A stretch of DNA of 24,943 nucleotides from assembly GCA_036512955.1 (NCBI GenBank), contig DATBZX010000192.1, positions 1 to 24,943 on the forward strand, written 5' to 3'. The notes beneath the pieces were generated by a model that was given only the letters and a program-made list of their open reading frames with translations, was not told where the DNA came from and did not search any database. Source of the stretch: DASRAA01 sp036512955 (GTDB taxonomy: Bacteria; Acidobacteriota; Terriglobia; Terriglobales; Acidobacteriaceae). The position numbers and the translations under genes are program-made. Within the stretch, counting starts at the first letter, position 1; each line of letters begins with the position of its first letter. Positions 1-7,737 of this stretch are shown piece after piece.

Positions 1-4
1 TTCG

Positions 5-553
5 GTGACCACTTCCGCGACTACGCTCGACAACCTCCAGACCGCCTTCAATGGCGAGAGCAACGCCAACGCCCGCTATCTGACCTTTGCCAAGAAGGCC
101 GATGAAGAGGGGTACGGGGAAGTGGCAAGCCTGTTTCGCGCCGCGGCCAAGGCTGAGGAGATCCACGCTTCGAACCATGCTGCCGTCATTCGGCAAATGG
201 GGGCCACGCCGGTTGTTAACATCGAAACCACGACCGTAAAGAGCACGCGAGAGAATCTCCAGATCGCAAAGGAGGGTGAGGTTTACGAGCGCGACATCAT
301 GTACCCCGACTTCATCGAGATTGCCAAGCGGGAGAAAGCCACGGCCGCGCTCCGCAGTTTTACGTTTGCCTGGAAAGTTGAAGCCGTTCATGCGCTTTTG
401 TACGGGGATGCGCTAGCGAGCCTGGAAAAACGTCGCGGCAAGAACCGCACTTACTACGTTTGTCCAGATTGCGGCAACACGCTGGCGGAACTGAATATTC
501 TCAAGTGCCTGGTATGCGGGCATCCGAAGAGCGGTTTCATTGCCGTCGACTGA
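5..553 (+). CDS. Rubrerythrin (non-haem di-iron protein), 5' end near window edge
   Basis: Rubrerythrins are cytoplasmic peroxide-reducing proteins with a ferritin-like di-iron four-helix bundle and a C-terminal rubredoxin-type iron site. The bundle ligands are visible: E18, E51-x-x-H54, E92/E95 and E126-x-x-H129. The rubredoxin-like knuckle is C153-P-D-C156 and C168-L-V-C171. Length (182 residues) is normal for a rubrerythrin with a C-terminal rubredoxin domain. The GTG at base 5 is the first usable start, but no ribosome binding site can be judged because the window begins four bases earlier; the true start may be a few codons upstream. The role is likely electron transfer to hydrogen peroxide during oxidative stress. 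The partner reductase is not visible. Family assignment is firm. Confidence 0.93.
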   Translation: MTTSATTLDNLQTAFNGESNANARYLTFAKKADEEGYGEVASLFRAAAKAEEIHASNHAAVIRQMGATPVVNIETTTVKSTRENLQIAKEGEVYERDIMYPDFIEIAKREKATAALRSFTFAWKVEAVHALLYGDALASLEKRRGKNRTYYVCPDCGNTLAELNILKCLVCGHPKSGFIAVD

Positions 554-636
554 GCCGAAACCCGGACGGAAACCTGATCGGTCATCTCGCATCCGACTGT
601 CTAACGACCGGGACACTATTGCGTCTAAGACTCAGG

Positions 637-642
637 TAAAAT
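637..642 (+). promoter_or_regulatory. Possible -10 element next to the start codon
   Basis: TAAAAT matches 5 of 6 bases of the sigma-70 -10 consensus. It ends one base before ATG 644 and seven before ATG 650, so transcription from it would begin at or very near ATG 650. No convincing -35 lies at the right distance. This is a suggestion only. Confidence 0.3.
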
Positions 643-643
643 C

Positions 644-1585
644 ATGGCTATGAAGCAGTTTCTCACTGGACTTATCCTGGGATCTCTGATGTGCCTTCCG
701 GCATTCGGTGCCCCGCTCAGCAGCAATGCTCGCACGGTGGTTCCATCCGCGATTCAGCAAATGATATCGGTGGATTACCGCTCGTTGCGCGGCTCGCAGA
801 CGGCGCTTGCGTTGAAGAACCGCGTCCTGCCAGACAACCTGAAGCAGTTCGAGAATGCGCTGCGCACCTTTGGTATCGATCCCAGCAAAGATGTTGAGCA
901 ACTCACTTTTGTCTCGTATCGGCAAGCTAAGGGTGGCCTGTACGCGATCGGTATCGCGCAAGGTCCCTTTAAGAAAAAAGAATTCCTGCAGAAGATGCAG
1001 CTGAAGAAGATCCGGCCAGAAAAATATCTGCTGTCCTATCTGTATCCCATGGGCTCCGGGATGCAATTGGTCTTTTTGGATCCGTCCACGATTGTATTCG
1101 GCGAAAATGCTGCCCTGAAGGGTGCCATCGATGTGCGCGACAAGGGAGCCGATTCACTCGCGTTGAACAACTCGATCAACGACCTCATCACAGACATCGA
1201 CAGCGCGCCGATCTGGAGCGTGCTCGATCAGTTGGGCACGCAAAACATGATGAAGTCGGCCCTGGGGCAGGCATCATCGCTCGCCGATTACGATGTGGTC
1301 AAGAAGCGGCTTCTGGCATCGGACTATGTCATGAACTTCGACAACGGGGTTACCTTTGACCTGAACGTCAAGACGACCGACAACATGACGGCTGCCAGTC
1401 TTGCGTCATTGCTGAAGGCGGGAGTTCTGTATCGCAAGTTAAACGCCACTCCGGTCGAGAAGTTGGCTCTCGAGAGCATGACCGTCGACAATCAGCACGA
1501 CCTGCTTCAGATGCATTTCAAGACCGACGATCAACGCTTCCAGGGGTTATTGAAGTCGGACTTGTTCGCGTCCGTCTCGCACTAG
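644..1585 (+). CDS. Exported hypothetical protein of acidobacterial type
   Basis: Function unknown. The protein starts with a Lys followed by a hydrophobic stretch and a small-residue cleavage-like site (about residues 3-22, ending AFGA), so it is probably exported. The rest (313 residues in all) is soluble, with no transmembrane segment, no paired Cys and no motif of a known enzyme. From memory, similar proteins with a conserved '...SDLFA-VSH' ending occur in Acidobacteria; this could not be checked. Two starts are possible: ATG 644 and ATG 650. A TAAAAT hexamer at 637-642 ends 7 bases before ATG 650, which would fit a leaderless message from that codon, while a weak AGG at 634-636 favours ATG 644. 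It is followed by a perfect hairpin at 1605-1625, which may end the transcript. Confidence 0.8.
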   Translation: MAMKQFLTGLILGSLMCLPAFGAPLSSNARTVVPSAIQQMISVDYRSLRGSQTALALKNRVLPDNLKQFENALRTFGIDPSKDVEQLTFVSYRQAKGGLYAIGIAQGPFKKKEFLQKMQLKKIRPEKYLLSYLYPMGSGMQLVFLDPSTIVFGENAALKGAIDVRDKGADSLALNNSINDLITDIDSAPIWSVLDQLGTQNMMKSALGQASSLADYDVVKKRLLASDYVMNFDNGVTFDLNVKTTDNMTAASLASLLKAGVLYRKLNATPVEKLALESMTVDNQHDLLQMHFKTDDQRFQGLLKSDLFASVSH

Positions 1586-1604
1586 ATATCCTCCGTGGCC
1601 TACG

Positions 1605-1625
1605 TCCCGCCCGGAACGGGCGGGA
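1605..1625 (+). terminator. Perfect 9-bp hairpin with GAA loop, weak T tract
   Basis: TCCCGCCCG (1605-1613), loop GAA, CGGGCGGGA (1617-1625) form a perfect, very GC-rich stem. Only two T residues follow directly, so it is a poor classical intrinsic terminator, but its place 20 bases after the stop of the exported protein and just ahead of the next promoter-like hexamer suggests a transcription stop or a message-end stabiliser. Confidence 0.5.
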
Positions 1626-1637
1626 TTCTGGCGCGGC

Positions 1638-1643
1638 TATAAT
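1638..1643 (+). promoter_or_regulatory. Consensus -10 hexamer just upstream of the TPR gene
   Basis: A perfect TATAAT ends nine bases before the TTG start at 1653. The expected transcription start (about 1650) is almost at the start codon, so the message would have no real leader. No good -35 is seen 16-18 bases upstream, where the hairpin arm lies. Confidence 0.4.
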
Positions 1644-1652
1644 CGATTTGCC

Positions 1653-2930
1653 TTGTCATATTCTCCCAAGTATCTCTTCCGCAAACTGACTTGCCTGGTT
1701 GCTCTGGTAGTTTTCAGCGCGTCGGTGGCCGCTGCGCAGGCCGTACTCGGCACAACAACGCTGCTTGTCATGCCCTTCGACAATCATTCAAAAGTCATGG
1801 GCCTGGACTGGATCGGTGAGGCCTGTCCCGAGTTGCTTTCGCAGCGCATGGCGTCCCCCAAGGTAAATGTAGTCACCCGCGATAACCGGATCTTCGCGTT
1901 TGACCGGGCGGGAGTTCCGGCCGCGGTACACCCGTCACGGGCCACGGTATTCAACGTCTCCGAGCAGTTGGGTGCGGACTACGTCGTGTTGGGCAGTTAT
2001 TCAGTCGACGGCAGCGCCTTTCAGGTAAGTGCACAGCTTCTTGATATAAAGAAACTGCGGTTGTCCCTGCCGGTGCAGAGCAGCGGCCCGCTAACTGATT
2101 TCGTCGAACTCCAGACGGCGTTGGCATGGCTGTTGTTGAAGCAGATGCCTAATCCGCCGCAACTAACGGAGCAACAGTTTATTAAGGCGTCGGCAGCGAT
2201 ACCGCTGAATGCATTTGAAAACTACACTCGCGGTGTTACCGCAACAAACCGGCAGTTGAAGCTCCGTTATTTCAAGGAGGCAATCCGCCTGAATCCGAAT
2301 TACAGCCTGGCGCAACTGCAACTTGGTAAGGTGTACTACGAAAACCACGAGTACGAGCAGGCGGCGGTTTGGCTCGGCAAAGTACCGAAGGACAATCCGA
2401 TTGCGGGGCAATCGATGTTTCTTCTGGGCATGTCGGAGTATTACCGCGGAAACCTCGACCGGGCGTACACCGCATTCAGTGATCTTGCGACACGACTGCC
2501 GCTGACCGAGGTGTACAACAATCTTGGTGTAGTTGATGCAAGGCGCGGACGCCGCAGTGCCGCCGTGGAGTACTTTTCGAAGGCTGTGGCAGCTGATCCC
2601 AACGATCCCGATTATCGTTTTAATCTCGCAGTTGCGCTGTTCAAAAATGGAGATTCCGGCGGGGCGACCCGCCAATTGAAGGAAGGACTCCAACGGCGTC
2701 CCAACGATGCCGAAGCCAAGTCGCTGCTGGAGACGATCAGTCGCGTTGTCCCTGCGCCCTCAAATACGGCGGCGGGCAGCGCTTCGCCAGTTCCACCAGT
2801 GCTCCCCCGTATGCCCATCGAGCGAATCAAGCGCGTGTATGACGAAGCGTTGTACCGACAGCTGGAGATGGAGATCAACAATCTCAATGAACAGCGCTTG
2901 TCGAAGACTGGTAGCGGCACCCAACACTAG
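1653..2930 (+). CDS. Exported TolB/FlgO-like plus TPR repeat protein
   Basis: Exact function unknown; likely a periplasmic scaffold or sensor for protein contacts. A signal peptide covers about residues 10-29 (hydrophobic core ending in AAAQA). Residues 36-132 resemble the TolB/FlgO-like domain found in front of many TPR proteins: a 'VMPFDN...LDWIGEACPELLSQRM' segment and later 'LGADYVVLGSYSVDG'. TPR units follow from about 187 to 360 (for example 217-240, 254-280, 286-316 and 320-350, with the typical Asn-Pro/Asp-Pro-Asn turns). The C-terminal tail is Pro/Ala-rich and then charged. The start is the TTG at 1653, the first in-frame start, with no Shine-Dalgarno and a TATAAT just upstream. It is followed 94 bases later by the nfeD-like gene. 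The domain calls are from sequence patterns only. Confidence 0.82.
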   Translation: MSYSPKYLFRKLTCLVALVVFSASVAAAQAVLGTTTLLVMPFDNHSKVMGLDWIGEACPELLSQRMASPKVNVVTRDNRIFAFDRAGVPAAVHPSRATVFNVSEQLGADYVVLGSYSVDGSAFQVSAQLLDIKKLRLSLPVQSSGPLTDFVELQTALAWLLLKQMPNPPQLTEQQFIKASAAIPLNAFENYTRGVTATNRQLKLRYFKEAIRLNPNYSLAQLQLGKVYYENHEYEQAAVWLGKVPKDNPIAGQSMFLLGMSEYYRGNLDRAYTAFSDLATRLPLTEVYNNLGVVDARRGRRSAAVEYFSKAVAADPNDPDYRFNLAVALFKNGDSGGATRQLKEGLQRRPNDAEAKSLLETISRVVPAPSNTAAGSASPVPPVLPRMPIERIKRVYDEALYRQLEMEINNLNEQRLSKTGSGTQH

Positions 2931-3024
2931 GCCGATAACCGGGGGGTGTTGTTATTAGGACCAGCTTGCCCCAGGGCGCGGCTTCCTAAGTAAGATAAGA
3001 GTAGTCCTCCGGAAGGGGGTTCGT

Positions 3025-4308
3025 ATGTCTCGACTTTGCAGGTTCCTCGTCGTTTCCGCTCTGGTAGTATTTGCCACCGGCATCGCGGCCGCCAGCGGCG
3101 TCGTCAAGATCAAGCTGGACGACACCATCCAACCGATCAGCGACGAATACATCGGCCGGGCCATCGAACAGGCACGCCAAACCAATGCAGATGCCGTGCT
3201 AATCGAACTACGGACTCCGGGTGGACTGATCGATTCCACGCGTTCGATCATTGCCAAGATGCTGGCGTCGCCGGTGCCGGTGATTGTCTATGTCGCGCCG
3301 TCGGGAGGACGCGCCGCTTCCGCAGGCTTCTTCATCCTCGAGGCCGCCGACGTTGCAGCCATGGCTCCGGGAACCAACACGGGAGCCGCTCATCCGGTTA
3401 CCCTGGGTGGAGAAAAGCTGGACGACGTGATGAAGCAGAAGCTCGAAAACGATGCGGCTGCCTTCATGCGCTCATTCGTCGGACCTAGAGGTCGTAATGT
3501 GCCGCTGGCTGAATCCGCAGTGCGCGAGTCGAAGTCCTGGACCGACAAGGAAGCCCTCGACCAGCACCTCATTGACTACGTGGCCCGCGATCAGGACGAC
3601 TTGTTCAAGCAACTAGACGGAAAACCCATCAAGCGCTTCGATGGGAAGACGGTTACGCTGCATCTGGTGGGGGCCCCGGTCGTCGAGCTGCCGATGACGC
3701 TGAAGCAACGCATTCTCGACTTCCTGCTTGATCCGAACATCGCATTCCTTGTGCTGGCCGTTGGCGCGCTGGCACTCTATGCCGAATTCAACCATCCCGG
3801 CGCGATCCTGCCGGGTGTGGTCGGAGTGGTATTCATTCTGCTGGCGCTGTTTGCGCTGAATCTGCTCCCCACGCGCTATGCCGCCTTCACGCTTATCATG
3901 GCGGCCTTTGTGATGTTCGCCCTCGAGGCCAAGTTCGCCACCCACGGCATACTGGGTATTGCGGGCATTGCGCTGATGACCATCGGAGGCCTGTTGTTGG
4001 TCGATGGGCCGATTCCCGAGATGCGGGTGAAGCTGTGGACGGCTCTCGCCGTCAGTATCCCGCTGGGTGCAATTACCGTCTTCCTGATGAGCATTGCGTT
4101 GCGGGCGCGACGCAACAAGGTCGTCACCGGCACGCAGGGGATGATTGGCTCTATCGGGGAAGCCCGCAGCGACATCGATCCGGAAGGAAAAGTGTTTGTT
4201 CAGGGCGAACTATGGAACGCGCATGCTCCTTCCCGAGTGCAGATGGGTGATCAGGTCGTGGTGCGGAAGATCGAAGGGTTGGAATTGGAAGTCGAGAAGG
4301 TTAGGTAA
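3025..4308 (+). CDS. NfeD-family membrane-bound ClpP-class serine protease
   Basis: Long NfeD proteins are membrane proteases that pair with SPFH proteins (slipin/stomatin type). Order: signal or anchor segment (about 4-23); ClpP/crotonase-like protease domain (about 26-210) with the nucleophile Ser99 in 'AASAG' and the general base Lys139 in the 'KQKLEND' segment, matching the Ser-Lys dyad known for the archaeal homologue PH1510; about five membrane helices (roughly 230-355); and a C-terminal OB-fold NfeD domain (about 365-427). At 427 residues it is full length. The start ATG has a strong binding site (GGAAGGGGG, 3011-3019) five bases upstream. The slipin gene follows after 157 bases with its own promoter-like sequence. 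The protease probably cleaves hydrophobic segments of envelope proteins, but its target is not known. Confidence 0.92.
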   Translation: MSRLCRFLVVSALVVFATGIAAASGVVKIKLDDTIQPISDEYIGRAIEQARQTNADAVLIELRTPGGLIDSTRSIIAKMLASPVPVIVYVAPSGGRAASAGFFILEAADVAAMAPGTNTGAAHPVTLGGEKLDDVMKQKLENDAAAFMRSFVGPRGRNVPLAESAVRESKSWTDKEALDQHLIDYVARDQDDLFKQLDGKPIKRFDGKTVTLHLVGAPVVELPMTLKQRILDFLLDPNIAFLVLAVGALALYAEFNHPGAILPGVVGVVFILLALFALNLLPTRYAAFTLIMAAFVMFALEAKFATHGILGIAGIALMTIGGLLLVDGPIPEMRVKLWTALAVSIPLGAITVFLMSIALRARRNKVVTGTQGMIGSIGEARSDIDPEGKVFVQGELWNAHAPSRVQMGDQVVVRKIEGLELEVEKVR

Positions 4309-4379
4309 ACTCCGGCAATCGACCCGCTGCGGCTTGGATCAGCGCTGGTTCGCAGCGCTCCTGCGTCATTTCCTACCTG

Positions 4380-4409
4380 TTGCCAAATTGGGTAACGCCC
4401 TCATATAAG
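4380..4409 (+). promoter_or_regulatory. Sigma-70-like promoter ahead of the slipin gene
   Basis: TTGCCA (4380-4385, five of six bases of the -35 consensus) is followed after 18 bases by TATAAG (4404-4409, five of six of the -10 consensus). A start near 4416 would give a leader of about 50 bases to the GTG at 4466. This would let the slipin-SPOR pair be expressed apart from the protease gene. Confidence 0.55.
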
Positions 4410-4454
4410 CCTACAATCATCTGGGCCACACGTTCTAAACTCTGATGTGGCTAC

Positions 4455-4459
4455 GGAGG
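4455..4459 (+). promoter_or_regulatory. Ribosome binding site that decides the slipin start
   Basis: GGAGG lies six bases before GTG 4466. It falls inside the longer reading that begins at ATG 4445, which itself has no binding site. This makes GTG 4466 the more likely start. Confidence 0.75.
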
Positions 4460-4465
4460 CGCCCA

Positions 4466-5260
4466 GTGAGTCTATTTGTGTTGATCCCCGTCGTCATCTT
4501 TGTGCTTTATATACTCAACTCGATCAAGATCTTGGCCGAGTATGAGCGAGGCGTCATTTTCCGCTTGGGCCGGTTGTTAGGAACAGCCAAAGGGCCCGGG
4601 ATAATCCTTGTATTCGCTCCGATTGATCGAATCGTACGCGTTTCATTGCGGCAGGTTGTGCTCGAGGTTCCTCCGCAGGACATCATCACACGCGACAACG
4701 TGACCCTTAAGGTTAACGCGGTGATTTTTTTACGCGTGATTGATCCGAACCAAGCCGTGGTGGCGGTTGAGAATTATCTCTACCAGACTTCGCAGTTTGC
4801 GCAAACTACCTTGCGCTCGGTGCTGGGAGAGGTTGACCTGGACGAGTTACTGGCGCATCGCGACAAGATCAACACGCGACTGCAATCCATTCTGGACCAG
4901 CACACTGGTCCGTGGGGCGTGAAGGTCACGAGTGTTGAGGTCAAGCAGGTTGACTTGCCGGAGACGATGATGCGAGCCATGGCCAAACAAGCCGAGGCTG
5001 AGCGCGAAAAGCGCTCGAAGATCATCCACGCCGAAGGCGAATTTGCGGCGGCGCAGCGGTTGACCGACGCAGCCCATCTGCTGGCCACCGAACCGACCAG
5101 CATTCAGTTGCGCTATTTACAGACGTTGACGGAGATCGGCGTTGAAAAGAACACCACCATCATCTTCCCGGTACCGGTGGACTTGTTGACGGGACTTCAA
5201 CAACTGGTCAAGGCGGGTACAGCCAAGGCAGAAGCGCCGGTGATCCCGCCGGGACAATAA
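4466..5260 (+). CDS. SPFH/slipin (stomatin-like) membrane protein
   Basis: Slipins form membrane microdomain assemblies and are partners of NfeD proteases. The product (264 residues from GTG 4466) has one N-terminal membrane helix (about 3-19), then the SPFH/PHB domain beginning 'AEYERGVIFRLGR', with the typical 'DRIVRVSLRQ...VPPQDIITRDNV' and 'QTTLRSVLGEVDLDELL' segments, and an Ala/Glu-rich coiled-coil stretch ('AKQAEAEREKRSKIIHAEGE'). A short proline-ending tail closes it. An in-frame ATG at 4445 would add seven Arg-rich residues, but GGAGG at 4455-4459 points to GTG 4466. The upstream neighbour encodes the cognate NfeD protease and the downstream SPOR gene starts 17 bases after the stop, so the latter two are probably one transcript. 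Confidence 0.92.
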   Translation: MSLFVLIPVVIFVLYILNSIKILAEYERGVIFRLGRLLGTAKGPGIILVFAPIDRIVRVSLRQVVLEVPPQDIITRDNVTLKVNAVIFLRVIDPNQAVVAVENYLYQTSQFAQTTLRSVLGEVDLDELLAHRDKINTRLQSILDQHTGPWGVKVTSVEVKQVDLPETMMRAMAKQAEAEREKRSKIIHAEGEFAAAQRLTDAAHLLATEPTSIQLRYLQTLTEIGVEKNTTIIFPVPVDLLTGLQQLVKAGTAKAEAPVIPPGQ

Positions 5261-5277
5261 AGACGGAGAAGCAAAGA

Positions 5278-5988
5278 ATGGATACGGACGAGAGCGACAT
5301 CACATTAGGCCCAGGCAAACTGCTGGGCCTGTTTTTCATGCTGGTTGCAGTCTGCGGAGTATTCTTCGCCATCGGCTACTCGCTGGGCAAGACGTCTGCC
5401 CGCGAGCAAGCCATGAACGACAAGACGGCCCTCAACGCCTCGCTTTCGGCTCCGTCTGTCGGCGATCCGAGTGTTGCAAAGCCTTCCGCCGTGGTTTCGG
5501 CCAAGAATGAGCCACAGGCGGCGGCACCGGACGAGCAGTCTGCAGCCAACTCCCAACCAGACATGACCTTTTACAATGCCGTGAAAAAGGTAGATCGCGG
5601 CTCGCAGAGCGCCTCGACGGATGGCGCTCAGCCTGCAGGCTCGAAGGCTCAGCCGCAACCAGGTGCCGATTCTCGCGCTACTACGGACACAAAGCCCGTT
5701 CAGGATGCAAAGACTGAAGCAAAAGGCGAAGTGAAGCCGACGGTAGCTCCCGTCGCTGGCGGCGCATTTGTAGTGCAAATCGCTGCAGTTTCCAGAGAAG
5801 AAGACGCGGCAGCACTGGCGGGCGCCCTGCGCAAGAAAAGTTACTCTGTGTTTGTGGTCAATAACCCGGCCATCCATGACAAGCTGTATCACGTGCAGGT
5901 CGGACCTTTTGCAACCCTGCAGGACGCGGAGACGATGAAGCTCAAGTTAACCGGAGAGGGCTACAACCCCATTGTGAAGCGAAGCTAG
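5278..5988 (+). CDS. SPOR-domain membrane protein
   Basis: SPOR domains bind peptidoglycan strands lacking stem peptides and often localise to the division septum. The protein has a short acidic N-terminus, one membrane helix (about 14-37), a low-complexity Ala/Ser/Gln/Lys-rich linker (about 40-158), and a C-terminal SPOR domain (about 161-236) with 'FVVQIAAVSREEDAAAL' and 'YHVQVGPF'. This is a single-pass bitopic protein with its C-terminus in the periplasm. A GGAG at 5265-5268 precedes the ATG by nine bases. It lies 17 bases after the slipin gene and is followed by a strong terminator, so it ends this envelope group. The link to division is inferred from the domain only. Confidence 0.88.
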   Translation: MDTDESDITLGPGKLLGLFFMLVAVCGVFFAIGYSLGKTSAREQAMNDKTALNASLSAPSVGDPSVAKPSAVVSAKNEPQAAAPDEQSAANSQPDMTFYNAVKKVDRGSQSASTDGAQPAGSKAQPQPGADSRATTDTKPVQDAKTEAKGEVKPTVAPVAGGAFVVQIAAVSREEDAAALAGALRKKSYSVFVVNNPAIHDKLYHVQVGPFATLQDAETMKLKLTGEGYNPIVKRS

Positions 5989-6014
5989 TCTCTGGGGAGC
6001 GCTTAACTCGATGG

Positions 6015-6045
6015 GGCCATCCATGCGGATGGCCTCTCTTTTTTT
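6015..6045 (+). terminator. Strong intrinsic terminator
   Basis: GGCCATCC (6015-6022), loop ATGC, GGATGGCC (6027-6034) make a perfect 8-bp stem, followed by TCTC and seven T residues (6039-6045). It lies 26 bases after the SPOR gene and ends that transcript. The oppositely directed NADH dehydrogenase gene ends at 6124. Confidence 0.9.
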
Positions 6046-6123
6046 CATGCAGAAATAAAGTGCTCCTCAAGCTTGCTACCACGGGGACAATCTGCCGTGC
6101 CGAACTGTCAACCTTCCGAGGGA

Positions 6124-7479
6124 TCAGGTCACCACGGGTGCATGTCCCGTCGAAGCAGGAGGTTGGCTGATCTCGTCGACCGTGTCCGCGGCCGGTTGGG
6201 CGAATTCCATCGACGAGACTGCAACCGTTCGTGCCTCGCCGGTGATTAGGCGAGCAGAACGATCGTATGTGAAATAGCTCCATGCCCACTGGATCATTAC
6301 GATGATTCGGTTGCGGAAGCCGACCAGGAAGAAAATGTGAACGAAGAGCCAGGAAAGCCACGCCAAAAAGCCTGAGATGTGCACCTTGCCGAAGTCCGCC
6401 ACGGCAGCAGCGCGCCCAATCGTCGCCAGGCTGCCCTTATCGACGTAGTGGAACGGTGTGCGAGAGTTGCCGGCCAGATCTGCGGCAATCTCACGCGCTA
6501 CCCACCGGCCCTGTTGCATCGCCACCGGAGCCACCCCGGGCAATTGCGTTCCGTCAGCATGTTTCAAGGATGCCAGGTCGCCAATCACGAATACCTCTCG
6601 ATGACCGGGAAGGCTGAGGTCGGCTTCGACCAGTACACGGCCTGCGCGATCCACCGGACTGCCCAAGGCGCGACCCAGCGGGGAAGCCGCCACACCAGCC
6701 GCCCACAAGACTACGCTGGCGTTCATAGTCTCATTGCCAACACGAATCTCAGACGAGCGAACATCCGTCACAGCGGAATTCAGCCGGACTTCCACACCAA
6801 GGCGCTCCAGTTGGCGTTTCGCGCTCTGACGCAAGTCGTCTGGATATGCGCTTAACAACGCGGATCCAGCCTCTAACAGGACTATGTGGGTCTTCTGCGG
6901 ATCGATGTGGCGAAAGTCTTCCGCCAGAGACTTGCGTGCGATCTCGGCCAGCGTACCCGCCAACTCGACGCCCGTAGGTCCACCCCCAACCACCACAAAA
7001 CTCAGGGGCGAATGCTGGCCGGTGATGGCGGCGTGTCGCTCAGCCAATTCAAAAGCCAGCAATACGCGGCGCCGGATATCCAGCGCGTCTTCGACGGTTT
7101 TCAACCCGGGAGCGAGCGGCTCCCACTCGTCATGTCCAAAGTAAGCATGGCTGGCACCCGCGGCTACCACGAGATAATCGTATCCAAGCTCAAACCCCTG
7201 CAGCTTCACGATGCGGCGTTCAAGGTCGAAACCCACGACCTCGCCGAGCAGCACTTCGACGTTTTCGCGTCGCGCAAGGATTTCACGTATTGGCGCTGCA
7301 ATGTCCGCAGGCGACAATCCAGCCGTCGCCACCTGGTAGAGCAACGGTTGGAAGGTGTGGTGATTCTTGCGGTCCACCAGGGTGATCTGCACCGGTAGCC
7401 GCGCCAAATCCTCTGCGGCCTTCAAACCGCCAAATCCTCCTCCGATGATCACGACTCGAGTAGGTTGCTTGGTGTGCAT
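6124..7479 (-). CDS. ndh: Type II NADH:quinone oxidoreductase (NDH-2)
   Basis: NDH-2 passes electrons from NADH to membrane quinone through FAD without pumping protons. From the start at 7479 the protein has 451 residues. The FAD site is 'IIGGGFGG' (11-18). The second Rossmann motif for NADH is 'VVGGGPTGVELAG' (163-175). The 'VFVIGDLAS' segment near 297-304 is the usual third FAD contact. A hydrophobic C-terminal region (about 369-400, 'WLSWLFVHIFFLVGFRNR') is the membrane-docking part of the family. The reading frame is open up to 7632, but the ATG at 7479 has AAGGGA (7484-7489) four bases upstream and starts directly before the FAD motif, as is usual. It is divergent from the LuxR-type regulator, with 258 bases between them. 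The exact quinone is unknown. Confidence 0.93.
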   Translation of the reverse strand: MHTKQPTRVVIIGGGFGGLKAAEDLARLPVQITLVDRKNHHTFQPLLYQVATAGLSPADIAAPIREILARRENVEVLLGEVVGFDLERRIVKLQGFELGYDYLVVAAGASHAYFGHDEWEPLAPGLKTVEDALDIRRRVLLAFELAERHAAITGQHSPLSFVVVGGGPTGVELAGTLAEIARKSLAEDFRHIDPQKTHIVLLEAGSALLSAYPDDLRQSAKRQLERLGVEVRLNSAVTDVRSSEIRVGNETMNASVVLWAAGVAASPLGRALGSPVDRAGRVLVEADLSLPGHREVFVIGDLASLKHADGTQLPGVAPVAMQQGRWVAREIAADLAGNSRTPFHYVDKGSLATIGRAAAVADFGKVHISGFLAWLSWLFVHIFFLVGFRNRIIVMIQWAWSYFTYDRSARLITGEARTVAVSSMEFAQPAADTVDEISQPPASTGHAPVVT

Positions 7480-7663
7480 GGGGTCCCTTGGATTGATGCG
7501 CGAAAGGACTCCAGGTATCCATTTCCTGAACATTGTGGGACCTGCGGATGACGTGATGGCGCCGCCTCCCCGATGGCGCAAAAGTGCCGCGCGTAGGAAT
7601 GCAGCAGGGGTAGGTAAAAAGTGCCGGCCCACTTTTCCAACGCTGTGGGTGGGGTGTCGCTAA

Positions 7664-7690
7664 CTCATTATAAAATAACTACTTAGTGCA
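7664..7690. promoter_or_regulatory. AT-rich promoter-like island between ndh and the LuxR-type gene
   Basis: The 258-base divergent region has a short AT-rich core in an otherwise GC-rich sequence. On the - strand it holds a perfect TATAAT (complement of 7667-7672); on the + strand it holds TATAAA (7669-7674). Neither has a well-spaced consensus -35; TTGATA on the - strand is 20 bases from its -10. Promoters in both directions are plausible here. Confidence 0.4.
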
Positions 7691-7737
7691 ACTATCAACA
7701 TAGACCGGATCGGCACTCTAATTGCTACAGCCAAGGC

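Noticed and set aside
4341..4359. Terminator after the nfeD-like gene (AGCGCT-N7-AGCGCT)
   Set aside because: The stem is only six pairs and no T tract follows.
4445..4465. ATG 4445 as the slipin start
   Set aside because: It has no ribosome binding site, and GGAGG at 4455-4459 is ideally placed for GTG 4466.
7480..7632. N-terminal extension of the NDH-2 frame up to 7632
   Set aside because: The extension is Arg/Pro-rich without homology character; ATG 7479 has a binding site and directly precedes the FAD motif.
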